64,000 bases of DNA from Chelonoidis abingdonii (Eukaryota > Chordata > Testudines > Testudinidae), in the NCBI RefSeq assembly GCF_003597395.2, contig NC_133773.1, forward strand, positions 142,417,818-142,481,817, written 5' to 3'. Numbering within the stretch: position 1 is the stretch's first letter; each line of letters starts with the position of its first letter. The notes under the pieces were generated by a model. The model was not told where the DNA came from, did no database searches, and worked only from the letters and a program-made list of their open reading frames with translations. Of the stretch, positions 45,790-57,500 are shown in pieces. The position numbers were made by a program, and so were the translations under genes.

Positions 45790-46475
45790 TATACAGCCAA
45801 ATACATGGTCATGCATCGTGGGACAAGGAAAAGGCCCGATTTGTAAAACAGAGGGCTAGAGTCTGGAAAGCAGTGACTGTAAAGGACTTGAGCTGAATGT
45901 GAGCTCCCAGGCTCACAATCCTTGGATCCATAAACGAGGGAATATTGAGTCGAAGTAGGGAGGCATTATTACCGCTATATATGGCAGTAGTGAGACCAGG
46001 GCATATTTTTGAAAAGATGCTGAAAAATTGGAAGAGAGTCAGTAAAATGTTATAAGAATGATTCAAAGTCTTGTAAACATGCCGTATGTTGAGCATCTCA
46101 GTCTATTCGAAGAGATGATTAAGAAGCTGTTTAATAATAGTCGGTAAGTACCTACAAAGGGAGAAGATCTCTGAAAGCAGAGGGCTCTTTAATCTAGCAG
46201 ATGAAGGCACAACAAAATTTGGTGACTGGAAGTTTGAAGTTAGAAAAATTCAAACTGGAAATATGATGCAAATTTTTAACAGCGACGGTAAATAATCATG
46301 GACCAGGTATGGTAAGATCACTGAGAGTCTTTAAATTGAGATTGGACGTTTTTCTAAATTTGCTCTAATTCAGTCACAAGTAGTTGGGCCAGATGGAAAA
46401 AATCACTGGTCAAGGTTCTTTGGCCTGTGTTATGCAGGAAATCAGACTAGATTATCCTAGTATTCCCTGGCCCCA
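45790..46475 (+). mobile_element. CR1 LINE 3' end, older subfamily
   Basis: It carries gagaccagggcatatttttg, gtcagtaaaatgttataaga, aaatttttaacagcgacggt and a 3' end atcagactagattatcctag. It is diverged with many stops. Confidence 0.85.
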
Positions 46476-49352
46476 TAGTAGATGTTATCAGTCTCTGCCC
46501 CAGGCCTTATCATCTATTGAAAAGTAACACGGGATGCAGTTATGGCTGACCTCCCTGCATCCAGCACTGGCAGGAAGCTGTTAATCGGATGGAATCATGA
46601 TAAACACATGGAGATGATGGGGGAATTAAAAGCATGCAAGGTTTGTGCACCTGGACCCTGCAATCTCCATTCAGTCAAAGTCAGAGCTCTGAGTGCAAGA
46701 TTGGACCACTTATTTCCCGATCTTGCTCTTCCTTTCACTGCAACAGCTTGGTGTCAGTGGAGCTGCACAGATGCCACAAGGAGAATTATGTCCAGTAGTT
46801 TTGTGGAAGGGGAACTCTCGAAGCTGCTCTCACATTAGCAAATCCCACTTTCCTTCCTGATTCTGCCTTTTAAAGAGAGAGAAAAAGAGACAGAGAGAGA
46901 GAGTGTTTCAATTTTTGGGAGCTCGGGGGAACTTTGTGGAAGTTCTCTTTGATCTGAAGAGAAGAGAGCAGGGTTTGCTGTCTTTTTAAATGTATTTTCA
47001 TTTATTTTTCTTTTTTTTTTTGGAGAGCAGTCCTCAGCCTTATAAAAATAAACATGGCACCGCGGGGTTCTGGTTCCATTTTTTAATTTTATCCCTATTA
47101 ACAACATGGTTTCATTTACTGTCAGTAAAAAGAAAAGGAATTCTGAAATAACATGGGAGCGCTTTAGAAGCCAGTTACAGTCTGCACAGACTCTCTTACT
47201 GCAGGAACGAAAGTGGATAAAAACCTACTCGATCGTTTGTCCATCCCCTGCAGGGTAGGCTGTGACTTCTCTGATTGTACAGCACCACGGCCCCCAGGTC
47301 CTGTTTGGCATCTCGACATGCCGCCGTAGTACACAGAATAATCATGCTCATCATGAGCTACCACTACACTGGATTTTAGCCCCATTTGTCTGAAAATGCC
47401 ATTTGGCAGGTGCTCTGGGTTCCACCATCCCATTCCGGGTCATTCATAGATTATAAGGCCAGAACGGACCATTATGATCAATTAGTCTGACCTACATAAC
47501 GTCAGCTATGGATCCTCGCCCAGCAAGTTCTGCATCAACACTTCTGTTGGAACTCTGCCACCATCACCTCTCCTTTAACTCTTGCCCCGTAGAACAAGAG
47601 AACCAAGCCCAGATACCCTTCCCCCACCTCCTCATGATGGAGCCTCAGTCAATACATGTTGACCCACCCCTCTAGAAAACTGTTTTTTGTGGTGGTGTTT
47701 TTTGGCGGAGAAATTAGCTGTATGCCAAATCCATCTGGTCCTGTCTCCCCTAGCTGCCTTCCATATCATTACAGGATCCCTGGCAGGAAGCCTAGACCTG
47801 TCTCCCTCCTTACACCCTTAGGAGCACATTCCTTTCTACACCTTTTCCTGAGCCGGGAGAGAAATGATTATCAACCCGCAACAAAAAGCATCTGCTTTCT
47901 GCCTGCTTCTGCTTCACCGGACGTGCGTGTACGTTACACCCATGTCAGCAGCGAATGCAAAACACACACAACCCCCCACCTCGCAGACCTGTATGCAACA
48001 TGGGCTGATTAAACTTTCAGCTCCCAGAGCCTGTATCACACGCTTTCTCTCTGTCTCCACAGTCCCAGCTGTGACCACCGCACCATTTGTTCTGCCAGCC
48101 CACGCCAGCTCTGAGAGCCAGTTCTTTATCACCCCAATTAGCCTTGTCTGTACTGATTAGAGGAGAGAGGCTTCCACGGCAGGGGACAGGCGGGGGAATG
48201 GAACTCACTCACAGCAGCCACCAACAAGAGGCTTTCCCATTAAAGCGCTTTTGTTCCCCTCAAGGGATACATTTCACTGGGTCAAGAGCATGGCTGGAAA
48301 GCCGGCTCTGCCATGCTGGGTTATGCTCATTTATAAACAGATGCTTGAGGAGGGACATAGGGTGGATTTGTTTTAAATGCACCTGGTAATCTGCTGGAAG
48401 GAGGATGCAAGTTTGTCAGAACTGCATCGAATCCCAGAACGTAACTGGTGAGGGGGGGATAATATTTAGTCCTGGGCAAAGTTGCCAGCTTGACTTGACA
48501 AGAGCAGGAATAGCATCGCTCGTTCCCTGCTGTGAAAAGCACCTTTTGTGCCTTGCTGTGCATCCAAGTCATTTCCCAGGACCGAGTCAGCTCCTGCTGA
48601 CATCGACGGTAAAGGTTTCTTTGGCAGGCGCAGGGTAGGCTTTGCTCCTCCTTGGTTTGGCATTCCACATTACCGAGCGGGTCTCCCACTCTTGAGGCTG
48701 CCATGTTCTCTCCCTGACACTTTTCAGCACTCTTGGGGGACAGGGGATTGTAAACTCTGGTTCCCTTCCGTGGGTTCTTGAGCCGCTCTCCCACTTCAGA
48801 CCCAGCCTCTCCCACTGCCAAAACTCAAGTCCCTTTTCTCTCAGGCCTCCCAGCAACTATTATCCCTGATTTAGTGGGGGATCATCTCCGCCCACCCCAA
48901 ATCTGCTGTAGAGCTGACCTCCCACAGGGAAAGGAGAACCGGCACCATTTTAACCACACCTCACAAAGGATGCTCCTTGGGGAGGGACAGAGATTAGTCA
49001 CCCCATATAGTGAGTTTAGGGCCCAGCAGACACACATCTCCCCTACTTGCCCAGTGAAGTGGGGCTTTGCTCCCTGTTCCTTGGAGCACCCTTTCTGGTG
49101 GACCTATCTCTTTAAAGGGGATTCATGGGGTGGCCATGACCAAGGAAGGGCCTGGTAGCAGGACTTCAATGGAACTGCGCTACCAGGGAGTGAGATGGGG
49201 TGGCCACCAGGGCCCAGAGCCACCCATATCTCACCCCTGGTACAGGTACAGGGTCTCTACACCAATTATCATGACCTTCTGCAGATCCCCCAGAGTTTGG
49301 GGCTGGGTGCTAGATCCTATTCCGAAGCCTGGAGGCATACCCTGCCATAGTA
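46476..49352. other. Intronic stretch with a CR1 tip and GA-rich microsatellite
   Basis: A (GA)n-like tract lies at 46876-46906 and an A/T run near 47010. 47450-47530 is a minus-strand CR1 terminus (cattcatagattataaggcc). ORFs elsewhere overlap on both strands and have no domain or splice support. Confidence 0.45.
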
Positions 49353-49699
49353 CAGGGGTTCTCAAATTGGGGGTTGGGACCCCTCAGGGGGTCGCGAGCT
49401 GTCAGCCTCCACCCCAAATTCCGCTTTGCCTCCAGCATTTGTAATGGTGTTAAATATATAAAAAGTGTTTTAAATTTATAAGGGAGGGGTCACACTCAGA
49501 GGCTTGCTATGTGAAAGGGCAGCAAAGGGTCCTGTGGCCCCTTATAGGCTAACAGACGTATTGGAGCATGAGCTTTCATGGGTCAATACTCACTTCGGTG
49601 TATTGGAGCATGAGCTTTCATGGGTGAATATCCACTTCGTCACATTTGGAGCATGGTACAAAAGTTTGAGAACTGGTACAAAAGTCTGAGAACCACTGC
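49353..49699. mobile_element. hAT-type MITE (copy 2) with an inserted repeat
   Basis: The first 160 bp match the MITE at 531-747 (ggttctcaaattgggggttg, ggtcgcgagctgtcagcctc), and the end gtctgagaaccactg matches too. Between about 49519 and 49650 lies foreign repeat sequence containing a 42-bp tandem duplication (49559-49600 and 49601-49642). Flanks ccatagta and ctgtagga agree at 5 of 8 bases. Confidence 0.85.
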
Positions 49700-50191
49700 T
49701 GTAGGACTTCCTCCCCCTGAGCCACCCCTTGTGGGTGAGGAGAGGGGGGTGATGTGACCCTTCGTCTCCAAATCGAGTCCATGATGCTGCAGTCAGTGGT
49801 GAGCCAGTTCAGAGGATGGAGGGCGAGGGATATGTGTTCCTGGCCATCTGAGTTGCCAAGCAGGGGGGTGCTTCCTTTGCACCCCAGAGCATTTTCAGGG
49901 TACGGTGCTTCATTCCTCGTTATAACGAGCTGCAAGAGCCAAACCTGGAGATCACAAATATGCAGATCACGGTGGCCAGGCTAGTGTTTGATAGGGTGCA
50001 CTGCAGTCTTCTGGCCAGTCAAAAAGGAAAGTTGGAGCTTTTCTCCCACCAGGACTATTTTGGCACCTAGTAGCACTTACGAGTCCAGAAGGTCCCCAGG
50101 CTGTGGACTCACTTAACATGAGGGCAAATGCCCTTAAAAGAGAGGAAGTTGGTCCCTCGTCCCACCAGCATCACCAATCATTTAGCTTTAG

Positions 50192-50460
50192 CTAACTGCT
50201 CTCTCTCCAGGAGCTAAGTTTGGCCAGGCACCGAAGGAGCTGGGTGATGATGCCGTTTGCATTTGGTGTGAAGTAGCTGTACAGCTGGGTATCATCTCCG
50301 TGCCGCAGGCACTCCGGCCCCTGTTGTCTCACCAGCACTTCTAACAGCTTCATGGAGATGTTGAGTCGTGTGTGGAAGAGGATTGGGCCTGGTAATGCAC
50401 TGCAGGTGAGAGGTATGGAGGCACATACACCAGTGCCCATAGCAGTCCTCAGAGTTTTCT
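50192..50460 (-). pseudogene. Old LINE reverse transcriptase fragment
   Basis: On the minus strand the open frame ending at 50192 reads ALPGPILFHTRLNISMKLLE, then GDDTQLYSYF, then LLRCLAKLSSW. This follows the non-LTR RT layout in which (Y/F)xDD-TQLY is the catalytic box. Here the box is HGDD at 50291-50302, so the aromatic residue is lost. It resembles L3/CR1-clade LINEs more than the young CR1 copies around it. Upstream and downstream coding parts are not recognisable. Confidence 0.65.
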
Positions 50461-50492
50461 GGGAGGAAGTCCCTGATTCAGGCATTTCCATT

Positions 50493-51608
50493 CACTCTAG
50501 ACCTTCTTGGAGATGAGGCAAAAGTATTTGCTGATCATTGGTATCAAGCGCTACAGGGGCCCAGCAGAATGAGTACTGATGGACTTCCCTTTTCTCTGGA
50601 CAGTGGGTGGACATCTCTCAGAACCAAGAGTCTCGATACCATTCCCTGGTCCAAAGCCAGGCTGAGCAGATTCCAGGATACTGGCGGCTGATCTAACAAC
50701 ATACCTGTTTAACATACTATATTAAACTACACTTTTAACACCAAAACGGGGATGGAAAGTATTACACATGGGTATGTGGACGTAGCCAGCTAATGCTGCT
50801 GCCGAGACTTTAACTACTGCCTTCCCTGACTTGTGACTCTACTGCCTTTAAGTATCACCATCTTATTTTTTTCCATTTGATTTCCAAACAAAGGGAATAG
50901 CCCCCAGGTGCATTTCTCATCAATGCATTGCTAGTGCCTCGGCAAAGTACTTTGTTCCTTTATCTGCATTGGAAACACATCTGCACTTCTGGCAGTGCAC
51001 ACGGAACTAAAGTTCCGGGACAGTGCTTCTAGCATCTCCACTGTTGCCTTTATTGGAGTCATGCAGGACTGGGCAGGCCTCAGGGCTCCCCATCCCCCAG
51101 TGCCAAAGATCTCCCAGGCCTAACGGGGGAAGAGTGGGCCCAACAGTACATGGCAATAAAATGGACCCATGATCCTTTACACAGCAGTTTTACTCCTATC
51201 ATCTGCTAAGGGTCTCTGGAAAGAGACCTGTCACTGCGTGGACTTCCGGTGCTATGAATTCATTCTTTCCTCCGCCGGCTTTGCCTTCTTCTTGGTCAAA
51301 CAGCATCATTTCTTCACTGTCTCCTCGGCTCCCACACTAGCAGTACTAGCCACCTCTTTGCCATCCTTAATCCACTCCTGCTGCCTTCCCTCTCCCACCC
51401 CAGTGGCTACCTGCCTCGCTGTGCAGTATCGGGTGGGACTGGTCGGCTGTGTAGGGGGGAGTATGCTGTAGCCCTTACAGGGGTGTCAAACTGTTCTTCC
51501 TCAGTGAGGCAGGGAGCCCCCGGGGACGAGAATGCCCCTTGGAGGTCCCTTGGAGCAATGCAGGTCCACACTTACTGCAGGGCTGTACGTGCAATGCACA
51601 ATTTAGCC
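50493..51608. other. Intronic stretch, no feature recognised
   Basis: No repeat or exon was identified with confidence. Short ORFs (for example 51169-51471) lack domains. Confidence 0.35.
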
Positions 51609-52020
51609 CAGTGGGTCTCAACCAAGGATATGCATATCCCTGGGGTACACAGAGCTCTTCCAGGGGGCACATCAACTCATCTAGATATTTCGGTAGTTTT
51701 ACAGCAGGGTACAGAAAAAACACTAGCTAAGTCAGTACAAACTACAATTTCAGACTTACAATGACTTGTTTATACTGCTGTATATACGATACACTGAAAT
51801 GCAAGTACAGTATTTACATTCCAGTGGATTTATTTTATAATGATATGGTAGAAAGAACGAAAAGCCATTTTTCAGTGCTAGTGGGCTGTGACACTTTTTT
51901 GCATTTCTATGTCACATTTTGTAAGCAAGTCATTTTTAAGTGAGGTGAAACCTGGTCTACACAAGACAAATCAGACTCCTGAAAGGGGGTACAGTCATCT
52001 GGAAAGATTGAGAGCCACTG
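51609..52020. mobile_element. hAT-type MITE with 8-bp target duplication
   Basis: The ends CAGTGGGTCTCAACC and complement CAGTGGCTCTCAATC are hAT terminal inverted repeats. The flanks ATTTAGCC (51601-51608) and ATCTAGCC (52021-52028) agree at 7 of 8 bases. The element is 412 bp and AT-rich inside, with no transposase. Confidence 0.9.
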
Positions 52021-52318
52021 ATCTAGCCCATAATTTGCTGTCCCTAGAAATCCCCCTCTGTGTGGAGGGTGAAAGTCATCCTTCCCGCATAAAGCCCATT
52101 GTCTGGAGTGTCGCACAGAGAGCTAAATGGCGCTATGAATTCACACCCCAAGCCCACATAAGTGGAAACTGCAGCTCCTCCCGACTCACTGTTCCATCCA
52201 CCAGGTTCGGCTAGCACCTGCTGCCACTTAGTGCATCCTCTGTGGGCAGGGCCATTTGATCTGGGTAGGCCAGTATCCTTCAGTTGCTCCGTCTTCAGCA
52301 ACTGCCTCTGCACTGGTC

Positions 52319-52380
52319 TGAATCGGCTGCAACATATGCCCTTGCATCCCTGAATCGGCTGCAACATATGCCCTTGCATG
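52319..52380. repeat. Two-copy tandem duplication, 32-bp unit
   Basis: The unit beginning tgaatcggctgcaacatatg is present at 52319-52350 and again at 52351-52380, identical over the 30 shared bases. Confidence 0.95.
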
Positions 52381-52789
52381 TATGCCACTGATTCATCCAG
52401 CTCTGCATCCTTACCCTGGGGTTGAAGTGGTGCATATAGCTTTACACAAGGTGAATTTCCCTGCCTGTGCCATCATGACCTAACTGTTTGAGTGTGTTAA
52501 CAGAGCAGAGAATTAGGTCATGTGGGTGAGTCTATGACAGTCTCTAGGTATATATCTCCCTTACCTATGTCTTTTAGCTAGGTAATTCTGAGGCACCTCT
52601 GGCTGTGATATTTAATACTGATCTGTGAAACTGCACTACATGAATATGTAAAAAAACTTTTCTTTCTGTACCAGAGGGGAAAAAATAGAAAGAAAAGCTC
52701 TATCGGAGCAGCCAGAACAGAGTTAATCCTGGTATCAAAATGGCGGCTGTCACTTCTCCTGTACAGTGAGAGGAAAGGCTATTTTATCC

Positions 52790-53540
52790 TCGTTGAGTAG
52801 CTTCCCCCTGTTATAATGCTCTACTTTGTGTTTCAGTAGAAGAAGAAATGGTAAAGTTGCTAATAATGGCACTAAAAGAAAATATGCTACATCTGTTATG
52901 GATAGCAGTACAAAATTAGCTGATCACACCTCTGACACCCAAGATGTCTTCACTTAAAATACTTGTTGGCTTACTTTACATAATTTGCTGATTATATTTA
53001 AAAGAAATACAATTTTGCAATTACTGTTCTTTCTGGTGTGCTATCTATGCATCATTTTCTTTTTATGTTTATATATTTCTCCTTCATTAGTGCAGTCTGA
53101 AGGGTGATTAGATCCCTTCAAACATTTTACAGAGGTTAAACGTTGATTAAGATTTAATTATTACTGTAAATAGCTTGGAATGACATATGGTGCAAAAACC
53201 TGACATATGTGCATTTGAATAAATGAAGTGCTATTTCCCATGATGCCTCAGTAGCTGTTTAACAGCTTTGCTGAAGGGTTATGTTGCACCTCATGTTAAG
53301 ATTGCTTTGATGTTATATTTTGTTGGGTTTTTGCAGCTGAAAGCTAAGAACAGTTTTTCCAGTTTTTAAAAACATTGAATATTTTAAATACCTAAATTGT
53401 TTTGCACAAATTTTTGCTAATTTGTCTAACTAGGTTAAACATTTTCAAAAGCATTTAGATTTTAACATGGGCTCCTAGCATTGTCAGCTTCAGCACTGAT
53501 TAAATATATAGGATTTTTTAAAACATGATACTGTCAGGTG
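52790..53540. other. AT-rich, repeat-poor block
   Basis: No known repeat is visible over about 750 bp upstream of the SFXN5 last exon. It includes a taatttgctgattatat segment and several TTAAA tracts. It could be conserved non-coding DNA, but no comparison was possible. Confidence 0.3.
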
Positions 53541-53873
53541 CAGGGTCCTGTTTCTGGGGGCATCCTGACCTCGACTGGACAATAAGAATTCCTCCCATCC
53601 CAATCTCATCCTCCAAATACAGAGGTTCCGTCTATGTTTGGATCACAGAAAAGCTTTTTTGTAAGTCTGATTGGAAAAAATAAAAGGAGATTTCACAGAG
53701 AGAGAAAGTGCAGTGGAGAATGGAACAATGTTGCCTTTAAAATATACAGCATAGAAGATCCACTGATAGACTAAATAATATAAGTTTTTGAAAAGTTTGT
53801 TATATAGTGTATTATATTATTTAACACTTCTTTATAGTACCATAGGTGTGCGTAGTGCTTTACAGAGGGAAAG

Positions 53874-53950
53874 AATCATAGACTCGTAGGACTGGAAGAG
53901 ACTTCAAGAGTTTATCTAGTCTAGTCCCCTGCACTCATGGCAGGACTAAG
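53874..53950 (-). mobile_element. CR1 LINE terminus
   Basis: The text atcatagactcgtaggactg, gtctagtcccctgcactcat and ggcaggac is the antisense 3' tip of a CR1. An old SINE piece (gtgcgtagtgctttacagag) precedes it. Confidence 0.85.
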
Positions 53951-53959
53951 GAAGATAGG

Positions 53960-54025
53960 GGGTGAAATCCTGGTCTTACTGAAATTGTACTTTTGTCACC
54001 AACTTCAGCAAAGCTGGGATTTCAC
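53960..54025. repeat. Short palindromic repeat
   Basis: The arm ggtgaaatcctggtctta pairs with cagcaaagctgggatttcacc around a short centre. This is one form of the recurring palindromic family. Confidence 0.65.
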
Positions 54026-54589
54026 CGCTAGTCGCCCTCCGGAGACTTTAGGGCCCTGATCATGGAATTAGATCTGAACATGCAGACTCTTGCTCCCACA
54101 AGGGAGTGCCCTATAGACTTCACTGGGTCGTGGCACAGTCAAAAGGGTGATGTTAGGCTGCTCAATACCTTTGTGAATCCCACCCAAAGCATCCATCCAC
54201 GTGGATCCAACTGCAGGATTGGGAACTAGATTGGATCTGATATGAAGGAAAGAGAGGTGGCATCAGGCAAGGGAAAGGGAAATGTATGAAAAATAAGACA
54301 ATAGAGTTGTTTTTTGTTTTTTTTTTAAATGTGTCATTTCGCTGTTTAAATTAATATAGAATTTCAAGGGTTGGAAAGAGAGGGAATATGAGTCATTTCA
54401 CATAACATAATTCAATATAAGTTGGTGTGATATAAGCATAATCATGGGAAAGCACTTTGAGATGACAGGTGAAAGGCATTACTGAATTGCCAAGCACTGT
54501 TATTACTGCTTGTTACTACAGCCGCACTCCTGCAGTTCACAGCAGAGGAACTCTGATGGGCCTTCTATAATTCTCCACTGACTCCTGCA

Positions 54590-57500
54590 GAGCTTACACC
54601 AGATTGCATAGTTAGGAGACCAGAGTCAGGCTTATTGACTTCAGTGGAGTTAGCCCTGATTTACGCCAGCATAAGTAAAATCAGAAAAGTCAGCTAAAGT
54701 CTTGCTTCTGTTTGTTTATGTTATTGATGTATCATGCTCCCGTTGCTGTCAGACAGTATTAGCCCAATTCTAATCTTACCTCCTCTTTGATTTGGCAGAT
54801 TGAGACATCTCGACTGGAGCCAGAAATTGCAATGGCCACTACCAGTAAGACAGTTGTCTACAATAAAGGATTGTAAGTGGAAGTGGATCCTCTGAGCACA
54901 GAAGATTGGGGGAGGAAAAGGGGAAGCTCACAATTACTTCTGGGGGGGAAAAACAAACACTAGAACTCAGAGATAGTAACATATTACCACTCTCAGGAGC
55001 TGGGAGTGAATTAACACTTTCAGAATACTGACACCTCACATCAGTCAAAAAGATTACTAGTAAAAGTTTTAAATTAGCAACAAGAACAAAAACAAATGAC
55101 TTTCAAGCACGTTAGAGAATTAGCTACAATATAATGTCCTGAATTAGAAACAGCACTGCATGGAAAGGGGTTTAATGTTATGTTGACAAGGGTATGCCTA
55201 ACTCTCTGTGAAAGTAGACTACTCAAGACAATTTTGTTTTTTAATAAGAATTAAATCTCAACACTTGGATGCTGCACAGAAATAATTCTGTAGAAATCGA
55301 TTGGTGCATGAGTTAGAAGCGCTAGACAGGGCATTTGATAAGTGTACCATATTGATTAAATGTCAATCTTGCACCAGTAATCATGCACAAAAACAATGTT
55401 CCTTGGTTAGGTTTGTGACACTTTGATTCTAAACAAATAACACAATGAAGGTCATAGCCTGTGTGCCCTCCCTCCTTCCCTCTCCGACAAAAAACCAGGG
55501 TGGTATCCTGGCATTCATTGGCCTTACAAGATATTCTGTGTGATTGGAGCCTGATGCACTAGCATATTTGCAGGTTTTGCCCAGGCTAGCAAGCTAACGA
55601 AAAGTCAACCTGCCAAGTTACAGTACGCAGAATGGGAAGAGATCTGCTAGTATAAACAGATCTGTCCTTTAACTTTGCATAATGGACCAAATTCTGTTCT
55701 CATGTACATTGACATACCCCTAGAGTAAATTCACTGGCTTCTGTTAAATTACACCGCTATAAATGAGAGCAGAATTAGCCTAATGGTGAAGGGCCAGATC
55801 CTCAGCAGGTGTAAACCATCAGACTCCATCCATTTCAGTGGAACTCTGTTGATTGACACTATCAGAGAATCTGACTTGTCATATAGACCACATTCTAATT
55901 GCTCACAACAGAATAATTCCGCTGCAGCCAGCGGACTTACTGCAGATTTAGGCTGGTGTTACAAAGCTTAGAATGTGTCCCATTGGTGCATTTCAGCAAT
56001 GAATACAATTAGAATGAAAGGTACAATGGTAATGGGCACTATAGACATTCATATATTATAATAATTAAAATGCCAGGTTGGATTTGAGTCTTTTGGGGGG
56101 TGCATGGGAAACCAAACTGCCTCTGTTGTAGAATGTGTACAAATGGGTTCTTGCAGTGGTTCATAGTAGCAGACCTATGTCACCAATGCGCTACTCCAGT
56201 TTTGTGCTAGTCTGACTCCTCACTGGAGTCACACCAGTATAAACGTGGAGTTACACAGTGGTGGATCAAACCAAAGGAGGCTGATTCTGCTCCCATGCTG
56301 GTGTAAATCAGGAGTAACTGCAGAGAAGTCTCTAAAGTGTCTAAAACCAGCCAAAGTGAGAGGAGAATCAGTCTCAAAGCATTATAGCCATACTTAGCTT
56401 AGTGGGCCAAATCATGTTCTCAGTTACGATGGTGAAAATCCAGAGTAATTTCACTTAAGTCTATGGGCCTATTCTGGATTTACCCCAGGTGTAACAGACA
56501 GCAGAATTTAACCTAATATAGTTCTTCTAATGCACTAGATCACATGAATGTACATGAGAGAGGCAGCCAGTGTCTGCTGAGCAATAGCCAAGCATAAGGA
56601 GTTTAGAAGGAGACAGACGGGAATAAATGTGCTGTACCAAGGCACAGAAGTATAAGAAATAGCAAGAATGGACTTTGACGGGTGCAGAAAATGTTGGGGG
56701 AAGCGTATATTTGGAAGCACGTTCCACCAATGCACAGATGGAACGTGGAAATACTGGGCTGATGCTCTTCTTACCCAGGGGTTTTACCCCAAAGCAATTC
56801 CATCCTTGCTAAAGGAGCTGCCTCTTGTGCTCACCTACATGGGAGGAGATTCGAGCCCCGGGGCATTAGAATGGTGTATCCTGGGTGTGAGGGAGTCAGG
56901 CCTGCAAAGTCCCGTTCTGCCAGCCACACGCTGCATTATCCCCAGGACACACAGGGCCAGATCCTCAGCTGGTGTAAATTGGTGTCGCTCCCTTGAGATC
57001 AGTGGCACTATATTGATTTATACCATATGATCATCAGAAGAACTGGTTCCTCACTGTCTTGTGCCTTGTATCATTCACACCTGCACTTGTATTGGGGGTC
57101 TGATCCAAAGCCTGTTTAGGTCAGTGCCATACTTTTCACTGGCTTCAGCAGGCTTTGGACCAGGCCCAAAGCGAGTGCCAGAGCCCTACCTTTTTGGTGC
57201 GATAACATTGTACATCCACTTTGCACTGGTATCTAAAATGACACAAGGGGCAATCCAGCACAGAATCAGGCCCATTGATTCCAAGTAGTGTGTACATGGG
57301 TTATGTGGCTCATCCCAGCAATGAAACCGAAAAGCCAGGCCTACCACTGCGGCTAGGTAAGAAATGGAGCACACAAAGAGATGAAGCATAAAAATCCTAA
57401 CCTGCCACTGAGAAAAATGCGCACCGCTTTGGACAAAAGCACAGATCACAGAATTAGCAAAAGAAAACTGGGACTTTTCATTGCTGCGCTGGTTGGCCAA

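Larger units (their letters stand above)
27431..54798 (+). other. SFXN5: SFXN5 last intron, about 27.4 kb, phase 0
   Basis: The intron starts gtcagtg and ends gatttggcag. It is filled with CR1, MIR, hAT MITE and 5S-SINE copies, with repeat-poor blocks near 31.7 kb and 52.8 kb. No other gene was recognised inside it on either strand. Confidence 0.88.

Noticed and set aside
48327..48821. 164-codon minus-strand ORF
   Set aside because: Overlapping ORFs occur on both strands, no domain is recognisable, and no splice or promoter context was seen.
54873..54878. gtaagt-like sequence at the SFXN5 stop codon, suggesting another splice donor
   Set aside because: The frame reaches the family-typical C-terminal NKGL followed directly by TAA, so the exon is terminal.
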